DNA of 64,000 nt, taken from the NCBI GenBank assembly GCA_029379385.1, contig CM055611.1, positions 25,386,092-25,450,091 of the forward strand, given 5' to 3'. Origin of the DNA: Quillaja saponaria. Taxonomy: Eukaryota > Streptophyta > Magnoliopsida > Fabales > Quillajaceae. How positions within the stretch are numbered: position 1 is the first letter of the stretch; the number at the start of each line of letters is the position of its first letter. The notes under the pieces are model-generated. The model worked only from the letters and a program-made list of their open reading frames with translations, was not told where the DNA came from and ran no database searches. The position numbers and the translations under genes are program-made. This document shows, piece by piece, positions 12,663 through 26,051 of the stretch.

Positions 12663-12849
12663 ACTTGAAGCAAATCACTTTTTCCTCTTTTCCTTTCTCT
12701 TTTCTCTCTTCCCCTTGGCCCTTGCTCTTCCCTTCTCTCTTAAGTTTGATAAATTATGGATTGAGATCTCATAATGTGTTTGATTTGGTAATCTTGACTC
12801 CTTTTGGAGTACTTAATCATAGCTTTTTTGCTAATGAACCTCACTGAAT

Positions 12850-14640
12850 CATTTTCCTTGGCACACACTCCAAATGCCTTATATTATATATATATATATC
12901 TGTATTTTTTAAGAGGTTTTAATCAAATGCAATAAATATATTTATTAAAATTTAAATATATTAAAAAGAGATAAAAGTGCTCAATTGCGTAGCACAATTA
13001 TTGCATAAATGTTAATAGTTTTTATAACCTTAACATGTGCCTCGTTTTAGTTAGCAGAATCCTTATACTTACAGATCCGGATCTCTTTGGCATGGGAAAG
13101 GATTTTATTTGGAAAGAAAATGAATAAAAAGTGTTTATAATTAAAAGATATTTATAAATCGGACCTTCTTGACATGGAGAGGATTGTGTTCGGAAAGAGA
13201 GTGAATAAAAAGTATTTATAATTAAAAAATAAATTTGTCAATTCAGTCGGTATTTGTCTCTCACCTACAGCTATTTATACTTATGTTGTTAAGAACAAGA
13301 GATGATCTTCGTGCTCATGCCCATCCTCATCTCTATTTCCCCTTGTATTAAACAAAAAAAAAAAAAAAAAAAAACATAAATGCTAGATATTTTGTAAGAA
13401 TGCATCTCTCTCCATAGCTAATGATGATCAAACATGTGAAAATTAATTATTCATAAATACCAATATATTGAATTAATTTCTCATAACAAAATTGATAATC
13501 CAGCTATTGATGCTAAAACATGTGAAAATTATTATTCATAAATACCAAGATAATGTGGTAATTTCTCATAACTAACCCAATTATTGATCCTGCTGCTCTG
13601 GGCCTTGTTAGTTTCTATGGCTTACTTTACTTCATTATACAGATGACCCACAAAAAATAGCCGGATCTCAGGCCCAAATCATCTCAACTCCATGCAGGAA
13701 ATGAAAATTGAAAGAAAAAAAAAATCAAACAATTTATTTCCCTAAATGCCCTCGACGAATTTCAAAGTCAATTTCTGTCTTTCAGTCATTAGCTTAGCTG
13801 AGAATTCAATACAAGGGCTGCATTTACACGTGGCAATAATGTGTTGGAAATTTACCCATTGATATGCTGCCACTTGTAGTCTATGAGACCGAACCTAATC
13901 TCTAGGGTTGGGCAACGGGACGAGGGGGTGGGTTTAACATAAACGGCCCTGTTAAGTAGGATTGACAAAAATTCCATCTCAATTTAAAAAGTCAAGTCGG
14001 GTGATAAAATTATATTTGATTAAAAATTTGGGTGAATTAGATTTTTTTTATTTTTTTATTTTGTAAATAATTTATTACCTATTTTAAACCAATTTTATGG
14101 TCTAAAATTAAGAAAATATATATAAGTTAAATAAACATAAATGAATTTTTTTTAACATTACATTACATATTTAATAAAAATGTTAAACTAAGATAAATAC
14201 AATAAATAATAATAAATTGATTATAAATTCAAAAATAAAAAAGAAGTTAAAAATATATATTGAAATGAGTCATACATCTCATTTTCATGTGTTAAAATAC
14301 TTTAAAATAAAATTGATTATATTTTAAAATAATAATAAATATAAGTTAATTGAGTGTTTCGTGTTGAATTTTCTAGTTATTTTTTATTAATTTATTGATC
14401 TGAATGAATAAAAATAAAATCACACCCAATTTAAAATTTGTATTTATTTAGATTATTGAATTTCGGTCAAATAAGTTTGGATTAATCGGGTTCCAATTTT
14501 TATGCACACAAATATTCTCTTCACTTTCGACGATTACCAAATTCTTTGAATCCCAGGGGTATTTTAGTAAAAGTGAAAACAGACCTTAGTGGACATGTGT
14601 TTTCGCTGTTTCTCCTTGTCATTACTGGTCTCATATATTC
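12850..14640. other. AT-rich spacer with degenerate tandem duplications
   Basis: No gene seen. Two imperfect tandem duplications are present: about 13075-13245 (unit near 75-80 bases, marked by ggaaag and gtgtttataattaaa) and about 13420-13590 (unit near 80 bases, marked by aaacatgtgaaaatt and ttcataaatacca). From about 13905 to 14510 the sequence (starting tgggcaacgggacgaggg) resembles a dispersed plant repeat, but no family could be assigned. Confidence 0.5.
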
Positions 14641-14657
14641 CCCTGAAAAACTAAAAC

Positions 14658-14738
14658 TATATAACATTCAATCCGGCTTAGGGTTTGTATTCCAACGCAT
14701 AAACCAACCAAGCACAGACTCTCAAGCAAAAACCCTAG
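14658..14738 (+). promoter_or_regulatory. Candidate core promoter of PAUSED with telo-boxes
   Basis: TATATAA at 14658-14664, followed by TTAGGGTTT at about 14679-14687 and AAACCCTAG at 14730-14738. Telo-box motifs (AAACCCTA) near the start site are typical of plant genes for the translation machinery and of other growth-linked genes. A GTAAGC at about 14790 could be the donor of a 5'-leader intron before the ATG at 14960. Confidence 0.5.
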
Positions 14739-14959
14739 CCCAATACACTCAATATTAAGATCTCCCATTTGATCTGATCATAAAAAAGGTAAGCTTTCAG
14801 AACCTCTGAATCTCTCATTTCCTCAATCCCATCATATGTTGCTTACCCAAATCTTTAAACCCTCACACTTTTTATGAAAAACCCAGAAGCAGTTGAGGGT
14901 TTTATTCACATTAAGAAAGTGTTGGAAACTGAAGGATAACTTACTGGGAATTTTTAAGT

Positions 14960-17900
14960 ATGGATGACCTTGAGAAAGCGATACTTATTATGTTTGATGA
15001 ATCGGGTACTATTAATGAAGGATTGAAGGAACAAGCTAAGAATTACTGTGATGAAATTAAGGGAAAACCGTCAATCTGTAGTTTGTGTATTGAAAAGTTA
15101 TGCTTTTCAAACCTTGTTCAAGTCCAGTTTTGGTGTTTACAAACAATCCACGAAGTTATACGGGCACGTTACTCATTAATGAGCCCTGATGAGAAGTACT
15201 TCATTAGGAAATCGGTGTTTGCAATTGCATGCTTTGAGGGTGTTGATGACAATAATGTGGTAAGGGTTTTAGAGGGTCCTGCTTTTATAAAGAATAAACT
15301 TGCTCAGGTTTTGGTTACTCTGATTTACTTCGAATACCCATTAATTTGTTCGTCAGTATTTGTTGATTTTTTACCTCATTTAAGCAAAGGGGCTATAGTG
15401 ATAGATATGTTCTGTCGCATTTTGAATGCCTTGGATGATGAATTGATCAGTTTGGACTACCCACGAACACCTGAAGAGTACTCAGTGGCTGCCCGGGTTA
15501 AGGATGCAATGAGGCAGCAGTGTGTTGCTCAGATTGTGAGAGCATGGTATGACATTGTCTCTATGTACAAAAATTCTGACCAAGAACTTTGTACTAGTGT
15601 CTTAGATTCGACAAGGAGATATATTTCTTGGATCGATATTGGGTTGGTTGCAAATGATGCATTTATCCCTTTGTTGTTTGACTTGATTTTGGTTGATGGG
15701 TTGTCAGAACAACTTCGTGGTGCTGCAGTTAGGTGTCTGTTGGCAGTAGTTTCTAAGAGAATGGAGTCGCAATCTAAACTATCACTGTTGCAAAGTCTTC
15801 AGATTAGTCGAGTTTTTGGGTTGGTGACTGAGGATGGTGATTCTGAGTTGGTTTCTGATGTAGCTGAATTGCTTACAGGGTATGCAGTTGAGCTGTTAGA
15901 ATGCTTTAAACGGATAAATTCTGAGGATGCAAAGGGTGCTTCTATGGAGCTTCTGAATGAAGTTTTACCATCTGTTTTTTATGTAATGAAGAACTGTGAG
16001 GTAGATAGTACATTTAATATTGTGCAATTTCTTTCAGGTTATGTTGCCACGATGAAAATGCTTTCTCCTTTGAGGGAGAAACAGATATTTCACGTTGGAC
16101 AGATATTGGAAGTGATCTGTGTCCTTATTCGTTATGACCCTGTATACCGCAATAATCTTGATATTTTTGATAAAATTGGGAAAGAGGAAGAAGATAGGAT
16201 GGTAGAATATAGAAAGGATTTATTTGTTCTACTGCGTAATGTGGGTCGTGTAGCTCCTGATGTGACCCATCTGTTCATCAGAAATTCATTAGCAAGTGCT
16301 GTTGCATCTTCATCAGAGAGCAATGTTGAAGAGATGGAAGCTGCACTTTCTCTTTTATATGCCCTTGGAGAATCTATTAGTGATGAAGCCATAAGAACTG
16401 GAAGTGGATTATTGAGCGAACTCGTGCCAATGCTTTTATCTACACGGTTTCCTTGCCACTCTAACCGGCTAGTTGCTCTTGTTTATTTGGAGACAGTGAC
16501 AAGATATATTAAGTTTGTCCAGGATAACACCCAATATATCCCTATGGTCCTGGCTGCTTTTCTTGATGAGAGAGGTATACATCATCCAAATATCAACGTA
16601 AGTCGAAGGGCTAGTTATTTGTTCATGAGGGTTGTAAAATTGCTGAAAGTGAAGCTTGTGCCTTTTATTGAGACAATTTTGCAGGTAGCAACATGATCAT
16701 CCGTCCAGCTCTCTCTTTTTATGTTTTTTTGCTGAAAATTTACTTTGCATTATATTATTTTTTCCCAGAAATAATTGCTGCCATTTTATTTTGCCTATTC
16801 AGAAAGCATGAATCTTGTAATGTTCTCTATGTTTCCTCTGGTCTTTTAAATTATTTCGTTGTATTTTCAGAGTCTTCAGGATATAGTTGCTAGATTCACA
16901 AGAATGGATTATACGTCAAAGGTGCTTTCTGGATCTGAAGATGGTAGTCATATTTTTGAGGTATTGACTTTTTTTCTTCAAAATTTCAGTATTGAGTTTG
17001 TGGTAAAGTAAAAGTATAATATTCTTTCACGGGCTAGGGGTGACTCTCTCTTTTTGTTTCTTCTGATATTGCAACTGAGACTTCACAGGCAATTGGAATA
17101 TTGATTGGGATGGAAGAAGTACCATTGGAAAAGCAATCTGATTATCTATCTTCATTGCTCAGGCCTCTTTGTCAGCAGGTAAGTGTTGATTTTGGATTTG
17201 GAATGTTTGCTTGCACCTTCTAAACCTGAGATTTATGTTGGCTGAAACAATTAGAAGCAATTGGTATTTGATGTATATTTTTTTGTGTGATGCTCTTTCG
17301 CAGGTTGAGCAATTGCTTATTAATGCCAAAGTATTGACTCCAGAAGCGACTGATGCCAAAGTTGTTACATTGCAGCAAATAATTATGGCGATTAATGCTC
17401 TCAGCAAGGTTCTTTTCTATCCTTACTTAAAGTTTTCTGGTTTTTTTTTTTTTTTTTTTTTTTTCATTTTTTAAATTTTATGGATTTTTACTTATTAAGA
17501 AACAACTTTTCACTGGAACTTTTCTAGAAGTAGCATTACAGTTACTGTATTCTGTTTATGGATATGTAATATTGTAAGTTTTGAGGCGTATACTTGGTAG
17601 GTTTCTAAAGCTTATTTCTTTAGTTGTTCTTTCTTACTCCTTTTTGTCCTTTATAGGACTTGGAAAACTACAGTGCATATCTTCTCTTAGTGCAACGCTG
17701 CAAGTGTTCTATTGATTGGATTCTTTTTGTGTTTTTACACGTGCCATGCTCATCCTTTGTATTTCTCTTTGTAATCCAGGGCTTCAGTGAGCGTCTTGCA
17801 ACTGCTAGTCGCCCAGCAATTGGTCTTATGTTTAAGCAGGTTATAAGATTTTTTTTTTTTTTTTGGATGTATATGTGATTATAAACACCTGAATGCTTTC

Positions 17901-20900
17901 TGTTATATTTTGTGGGCAAGAAGTTACATGAGTAGTATGGAAGTTTGGTTTGAAGTACATGCAATTCATCCTTGCAACTTCCACTTTTACAACATTTATG
18001 ATTTTTATTTTTTTTAAATTTTGTGGATAAGTTCTTGAAAGTCCAAACTTGTGATATCAGCCCATTGATGATCTTTATCTCTTGAAAAAAGTCTGTTCTC
18101 TGATGATTGATTAGATATTCAAATATCTGTTCCACCTGGTGAGATACTTGTTCATCTTTATATGTATCATTCAGAGTGGATGGGTGCTTGCTGGGGTCTA
18201 CGCTCTTTTAGATGCTTCTTCTATATTTTTGATATTGTGTGGTTTAAGAGCCTTTTTTATTAGTGCTTACCTTCTGCTAGTTTCTTAGCGAAAAAGATGT
18301 TGCTATGCTCTATTCTTTCTAAATACATCTCTACGTGCTAAAACTGTATTTTTTTGTGCAAACCAGACATTGGATGTTTTACTCCAAGTACTTGTTGTAT
18401 TTCCAAAAATAGAACCTCTGCGCAGCAAGGTAAGAATTATATTTGAATGAGTAAGTACTTTCTTTTGTTAAGTCAATAGCATCTGTCATTTAATATTAGC
18501 ATGTGTGTTGATGTAGGTCACATCTTTTATACACCGCATGGTGGACACCTTGGGATCATCTGTCTTTCCTTACCTGCCCAATGCATTGGCGCAATTGCTT
18601 GCAGATAGCGAGGTACACGATATTATTATTATATTGCTTAACCTTTTGTTTTCAAAGAAGCAGTTGTTGGGTTTGTTCTCTTCGTTCATTTATTAGAGGT
18701 AAATTCATTTTGAATCTTTGATGGGGAAGAAGGCTTAAGAGAAATATGCTTTTCTGTTTTTTATGGCCTACATGAGTATTGGATCAGGGTGAAATGTGTC
18801 TTTTAGCATATATGATAATTGAAGATTGGGTTCTTGATTTATAATAAGGACTTTACTGCCCAGATCAGCTTATTTGTGCCTTATCCTTTTTACAGCTTTT
18901 GGGATAGCAGGGTAGAAGCTTTGCTTTCTATGCTCTGATTTGCTTGTTGCCTGAGAGTAAATTTTCTGTAACTCTGTGTCTGACTAAGCAGCACTGTCTC
19001 TGGTACATATATCTGGTCAACCAAACACGGGTGTTGGCAATTCTTGGAAATCTAGGTTGTTGGTAGTTTTTAACTTTCAGTTAAATAATTTATAAGATAT
19101 ATGTATTATACATATAAACACATTAGACATAATTTAAAAAGTTAAATGAACAACAGATTGTTATAAGCTTATCAGCATATCCATGAAATAATTTATAAAT
19201 AATGTGAAGTTTATTAATTACAAATAGGAAGAGAAGAGACTACCCAAAGTCCAGACACACAATTAATGAGAAAGAGAGATAGAGACCCTGTGTCTACAGG
19301 CTGCAGGTAGAAGGAAATTGAAAATCGCTAATTTTTCCCGTGTGGTCTTGCCCATGAAAATAGAAACGGAACTTAAAAACCAGAATAAGAGCCACTCAAC
19401 ACACCACATCGTATCTTCTCTGTTTTGGAACTGCCAGCCTTTGTTACCAAAGATCGCTACCTAGGTAGCAATCCTCGAATTGGAACGTTCAATCCAAAAT
19501 GAGGATCACTATTGATTTGGAACAACACTTTTAGCATTCCGGTCTTGCTGATCATATAATTCAACCAAAAAAACCTTGCCTGGGCCATTGAAAAAAATTG
19601 GATAAATGTAAAATTGGTGTAAGAGATATAGAAATGTTTTAGTTGGTGTGTTTAATTATCTAAGAAAGTATTAATAATATATATATAAATATATATATAT
19701 AAGAAATTATCACATGTGATCTTAAAAAGCGTTTCTTGTTTTGGTTAACGTATTTCGTTCTCACTAATCGATCTAAAGAAGCCTACTCTCATCATACCAA
19801 GTAAGAAGTGTTCCACATTCTAGTTCTCACTCCACGTACCGCATCGATCTGCATACTAGGTAACATAGCTTCCAGCTGTGCCTCATCAGAGCCATATTTA
19901 TCAGATAATTTTTATTTGACGATAAATCATACTTATCCATCAAATAACAATATTTGTATCGTTTACATATCCAATACCTGTATGCCATAGTTTCTCAGGT
20001 TTCCATGCTTTCTAGCTTTTGTAAGATATTGCCTATTAAACCAGTGGAAACTAATTCTTGAATGTGTTTTGTGATTTGTGTGGATTGACTAAAGTTCTCC
20101 TTGTAAGTTCTATAGATGAAGTGGTACAAGCCCCTATGTTGTTTGGTTTTGAGGTGAAGGTAACATTAGTGGGGTAATTCATTACATTTTGTACCATATA
20201 AATACATCTGAGTGCTCCCTTTTTTTTCCAGAAATTGGAACTTATTTGGACCCAGAGATAACTATATTTTGCAATATGTCAAGGCAAATAAAAGAATGTG
20301 TACTGTTTTCTTATTAGATTGTCAATAATTCTGTGTTGGTGAATCGTGATGTCTGGATAATGTATTTTGCTCTAGATGGTCTAGTTATTTTTAATAGACT
20401 TGTTGATGGGAAGATATTGTTTTGCAGCCGAAGGAGATGGTTGGTTTTCTTGTATTACTTAATCAGCTTATTTGCAAGTTCAATACTTCAGTGCACAACA
20501 TATTGGAGGAGCTATTTCCTGCTATCTCTGGAAGGATATTCAATAGTATTCCAAGAGACGCATTACCTTCGGGTCCTGGAACTGTTACTGAGGTGTGGAA
20601 AACACTAATACAGTTATGTAATTGGGAAATGTAGCTTTCTGATTTGCTTACTGTTTGACTTCTATGTATAATCAGCACCATGTTATTGTTTTTTATAGTT
20701 TGGCTATGATACATTATATGCCTGGCTAGTATATATAGCCCGCTATTTCTTGTATTGCCACATGAATTAAGTTGGCAAACTAGTTTGTGGTTGTATTATT
20801 TACCACATTAGTTGTTGTCTGTTGTCCCTGCTAATGTAAGTTCTAGTTAAATGTGCATGTTATTAGTAAGCCAGTGACTTATTATTGCGTGCGCTGTAAT

Positions 20901-23020
20901 TACTTCTTCGATTGCTTGTGATAACTTGGATGCTTATGGTGGTTTATATTATGTGCTTATGGTACTAGAAGGAAAAGCATATTTTAGTTTATTTGGCAAT
21001 GATAATGAAACCTCGATTATTGGATGCACAAATGGATTTGACAATATTATGTATATGAGCTTTTCAACTCTGTTAAAATTGATTATTGACCTGGATCCAT
21101 TTGTATTTCCCAATATTGGTTACTGTATTACTTAGTTTAATCCTGGATTTTGTTTTTTGCTGTAGGAGAAATTATGATCCACTTTCAGAATATTCTGTTG
21201 GTTATTAATGCAAATATTCACTTTTTGGATTTCTATTGTGCATTAAGTTTCTAACTCAATTGTAGAATTCTCTTCTACATGTAAGACATGTACTGCAATA
21301 TGTATGCTAAATTCATTCCATTTTCTTGTAGGAAATTCGTGAATTGCAAGAGCTTCAGCGAACATTCTATACATTTCTCCATGTGATTGCTACACATGAT
21401 TTATCGTCTGTTTTCCTTTCCCCCAGAAGTAGGGCCTACTTGGACCCAATGATGCAATTGCTCTTAAACACCTCTTGTAATCATAAGGATATTATTGTAA
21501 GAAAGGTATGTGTAACAGCTCTGAGTTTTATTCATTTTCTTTTTGGTACTTGTAACCTGATAGAATTGTCATAATCTAATAAACTTTTTCTTTCAACAAT
21601 TAGGCATGTGTACAGATATTTATTAGATTAATTAAAGATTGGTGTGCTAGGCCTTATGGAGAAGAAAAGGTATTGCCAACTACTACTCCTACATAACCTG
21701 GTTATATTTAGAACTTTTTTGCTTCTGTTGCGCTTAATAGTGTGTTTTCCAGGTACCTGGTTTCCAAAGTTTTGTAATTGAGGCGTTTGCAACAAACTGT
21801 TGTTTGTACAGTGTGCTTGATAGATCCTTCGAGTTACATGACGCAAATACTGTAAGATTCATTCATGTTATTGTTATTTTTTATAGTTCTTTTCTACTGT
21901 AAGTTTCATTCATGTTATTGTTATTTTTTATATTTCTTTTCTGCTAATGAATTGCCACTTATAATTATATTAGAAAGAATACTGTAATTATTAATAATTT
22001 GTATTGTGCAAAAAAACAAAAACTCATCATGGTTGGTAAGATGGCGAGTATATTAGAGTTCTGGTCCTTCTGGAGTCTAAGCTAAAAGGATTCAACCCTT
22101 CTTTTTGCTTATCCACCTGGAAGATGATTATTGTCTTCACTGAGAAGAGACAAGGTGTAATCTATCTATATATGAGAGTGGAATACAAGTCCAAAGATGG
22201 TTCCTCTTGAATGAATAGTTTGGTGATCAATTAGATGAAATATAAGCAAGCGGCAATTTATAATTGTAGGATACTTTTCAATAGTCTATTAATAGGTACT
22301 GAGGTCACATTGGTTTTGCCAATGCTGGATAACATTTTAATTTGTTGAATGACTAGTTATTTGATTTTTAATTTTATTATTATCTGAAGTATACAAATTT
22401 TCCGTTTTTGAGAAACTGAATAAGATTTATCTTTATTAGTTTCTACCAATTTTGACTAACATGTGTTTTTTCCCTTTGGACCTCTTTGGCAGCTTGTTTT
22501 GTTTGGAGAGATTGTGTTGGCTCAGAAGGTCATGTATGAGAAGTTTGGCGATGATTTTCTTGTTTATTTTGTATCAAAAGGATTTCCTGCTGCACATTGC
22601 CCTCAAGATTTGACTGAGCAATACCGTCAGAAGTTGCAGGTATTTAAACTTCTCAAGTTTCTTTTAAATCAATAATTTTGAGGTGCAACTCAAACATATA
22701 ATCTCTTGGTGCCTTGTATTTTTCCACATTTCTGATGTCTTGGATCTTTTACATTGTTTCCCTTTTTGTCTTATTAGCAAGCTCAAACTGTGTGTTTCAC
22801 TTACCAAAAAGATTGTTTCCTTTGAAAATTCTGCTTAATAAACTTTAATTGCACATTGCTTCTCTGTCTATCAGAATCAATTGAATGTAACTGATCTAAT
22901 ATTAGCTAGTTGTTTGATGTTGCTCTGTAGGGAACTGATATTAAAGCTCTGAAATCGTTCTATCAGTCACTCATTGAAAACTTGAGACTCCAGCATAATG
23001 GAAGCCTTGTTTTCAGATAG
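14960..23020 (+). CDS. PSD: Exportin-T, PAUSED (tRNA export receptor)
   Basis: Importin-beta-superfamily receptor that carries mature tRNA out of the nucleus with Ran-GTP. Thirteen coding exons with GT-AG introns: 14960-16684, 16871-16960, 17089-17178, 17304-17408, 17780-17839, 18367-18429, 18517-18612, 20428-20592, 21332-21505, 21604-21669, 21753-21851, 22493-22639 and 22931-23020. They sum to 2970 bases, 989 residues plus stop, as expected for plant PAUSED (about 988). The start MDDLEKAILIMFDESG and the HEAT-repeat-like helical text match the family; the Exportin-1-like domain lies at about residues 90-250. The first exon codes 575 residues, and every exon length is a multiple of three, so all introns are phase 0. 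Intron 7 is about 1.8 kb. No break seen. Loss of this gene in Arabidopsis delays phase change and meristem activity. Confidence 0.95.
18613..20427 (+). other. PAUSED intron 7, unusually long
   Basis: About 1815 bases against roughly 100-650 for the other introns. A stretch from about 19240 to 19560 has balanced composition unlike the flanks and may be an inserted element, but no terminal repeats or coding homology were recognised. Confidence 0.5.
21852..21946 (+). repeat. 47-base tandem duplication copying the exon 11 donor of PAUSED
   Basis: The intron starts ACT/GTAAGATTCATTCATG at 21852; a near copy reading ACTGTAAGTTTCATTCATG places a second GTAAG at 21899. The second donor is closer to the consensus but would add 47 bases and an early stop. 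Confidence 0.75.
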
Positions 23021-26000
23021 CATCATTATGACGGATGAGTGACACCATCCTTTTCCTTAAATTAGCATTACTTTTTCACCATGTCCTGAATTGGGGCTAC
23101 TCATTCTTGTCCACAGAAGGTGATTCTGGCCGTTTTGATCACGATGACAAGTTTCAGTTCTTCTATTTCGTTGCTTTTCATATTAGAGTCACATCTGTAT
23201 GAATTGCAGGTTTTGTTGTGTATATATCTTTTTGTGCGGCAATACTGCGGATGAGGTACACATATTGACCTCATCCTATTTTGTTGAGTTTTTCTTTTTC
23301 TTCAGCCTGTCTTCTAATCACTGTTGTTCAGGTCATCCTTTTATTCTTTGGTCTACAGTTGTACATTTTCAAATGATTTTGCTGTAATATGAAAATTCAG
23401 TTGCTTCCATCAGTTTGAAGCTGCTTGGTATGAGATCAAAATTTCGGTGTTTTATCTGGGTTCTCCATTGTTCAATGTTTATGTATTTTGAGTTTTTAAT
23501 TTACCTCCCAAATTTATGTACAATAATTAGTGTGAAAAAACATCGGAGCTGTTTTGTTCCGTGCACTGTTGCTCATCTAATATTATGGTCCGCTTCACTG
23601 TTACCTCTGTAAAAGCTTTAGTATTAACTTCCATTCCTGGCATACTTTATGCTATAGTATGATATATGATGCAAAAGACAACTTATGGTCTTGCATTAAT
23701 TAAGAGAGCCTAGATTGAGATCAAGAAAATAGGTGAAATGTGTGATTGTACCAATATATACAAAGTATAGGGTGAATTTACTGGATTATTTGATAATTGA
23801 GTTTGACGTTTGCTGGAGGAATTGCTCGTATCATAATTCATGAACATAGTTTACTTTTTTGTTTTTCCTTGGCAAATAACCAACTTTTCTGATACATAAT
23901 TAAAATTCCAATAACGGTTGTCAGCAAGAAATTTTTTACCTCAAAATCTACATGTGGATGACTTTATATCAGTAAATAATTCACCCAAGAAGGAAAAATG
24001 AGAAAAAAGGAAGGCAGAGAAGAGGAGAAATTGAGAAAAGAGTAGTGGGGTTGGCGGCGGTAAGGGTGAGAAAAATGGAGTAAGAAAATAGCTGCAAGAG
24101 AGATCTAGATTTGCTCTAATTGTATTGGTTCATGCCATCACAAATGAGACTTACAATAACATCATAATATCAATAATCTTATATATATGCTTTAAATCAA
24201 TATTTAATTTACTGTTTATTATATTTCATACACTATAATATGATATAAAACATAATTTCAGTTAATTAAAATCAATAGTGATAATAGTGGTAATTGATGT
24301 TAATAACATATGTCACTCATATTTACTGACGGTATAAAAAATAGATCATATATTAATTCTTAATACAATTATAATTTCTAGTATTTGACATCACTCTATT
24401 TTTGATAAAGTTTAAACATATTATGACAAAAATGTCCTTAGTAAAACAATAATATATATATATATATATTAAATTAAGATTCTTTTGTTTTTTTTTGGGA
24501 AGGTAGAACCATGAAATTATTATTATTATTATTACAACAAGGTAGCACTCTTCTTTTTTATATATCCACCGTTTTTTTTACTTCAATATAATTTGAATAG
24601 AAAACTTGAGTACCAAATCATTAGAATGTCCTCTTGGTATGGTCAAATTTGGCAACTAATTAAGTAAATGTAAGAAATTGTACTTATGCCCAATAAATTG
24701 AACAAGGTTATTAGATTTCTATTGATTACCATCATATTTTCTATGTACAATTTCTAAAGTCCAAATTTTGTTCATTGAGTCTAGTCCCTTTTCTAGTATT
24801 GCTTAGATTGTAAAGAGTAGATTCTAAATGACTCAACAAAAAAAAAAAAAGAAAAAAAAAGAAACAAGTAGCCTTGTTAAATTTATGAATTAATTATGAA
24901 CACAAGTTTGACATGCGTAATTGGGATTTCTTAGACTGACTCAAGGGAATTAAAGAGCCAACTTTTCTTTACTGATAATCATATTAGATTAGGTGATCAG
25001 AGGTTTTGTCCCAAATGACAGTTTTCAACACCACTCCAAAGAAAAAGACTCGTACATTTTTTCAAGTTTTGGAAAGTGGAAACTATGAAGTCAAGATAGA
25101 GAAAACAGAGGAAGAATATGCCTTATCAGAATCCATCCAAATTGTTTTTATTTTTTGATTGCTTGAGAAAAATTAAGTAAAGAAAATAAAGAAAGAGAAA
25201 AGGATTTTTAGTATTTTATTTATAAATATAATATCTAATATCTAATATATGTCTTCTAATAAAATTTCAAGTTTCTATTACAGTAACATAATTGTTCTGT
25301 TTTTTTTGGTTAAAAAGTTTTAGTTCTACTTAGAAATCAAAAACTTAAGACTTGAGTTTATATATAAGTATCATATTTCTCATTATATCTCATCTATGTA
25401 AAAAATTTATCTCACACGTAAATCTCAACAAATACTATTCTCAACTCATTTACCTAAAATAAAAATATTTTGAAGTTTTTGTTACGTAGTTTTACTTTTA
25501 TGAATAAAATTTGTGAAAATGATTCAAAGGAGGGAGAGAATATTAATAAAGTAGAGCAAAAAAAATAAGCTAAGCTAGGTGAATTTTTTTAATTGAAAAT
25601 AAAGGAAAAAAGGAGCTAAAGAAATGGGCATGAAAGTTTTGGGCAAAAATACAGACAGACGCAAATTTATGTTATACTTTTTCCTCACAAAGTCCCAAAA
25701 GAGGCCCGCACAGTAAATGAACAATAACCAAGAAATAACAGTTTAGCTTTGTAGAAGTATCCTTTCAACAGAGCCAGTTTTGTGTATAATATGAACTATC
25801 CAAAAGTGTTTCTGCCGTTAATATTCAAAGTCAAGTCTGGGCCAAGGTCATTCCCTCCCCCATCAAATAGACCCAGAATTTCAATAGTGTAAATTCACTT
25901 AATTTGAGAAGATTTTCATGTCCTTCTTTATCAAAGTCTTCAAAAATAATGGAAACCCTCTTTTGCCCCTCATACCTACCTCAACCTTCTTAAAAACTAC

Positions 26001-26051
26001 TTCCCCTTCCTTCCATTTCAGCAGTTGAGCTAACGCATAGATTATTAAGAG
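23021..26051. other. Spacer between PAUSED and the kinase gene
   Basis: The first 600 bases are the likely 3' UTR and flank of PAUSED. The rest is AT-rich, with small (TA)n and (ATT)n runs near 24450 and 24520. No gene or mobile element was recognised. The last 400 bases hold the kinase promoter, without an unmistakable TATA box. Confidence 0.55.

Noticed and set aside
22020..22130. Possible SINE head in PAUSED intron 11
   Set aside because: Some box-like bases (ggattcaaccc), but no A-rich end, second copy or target duplication was found.
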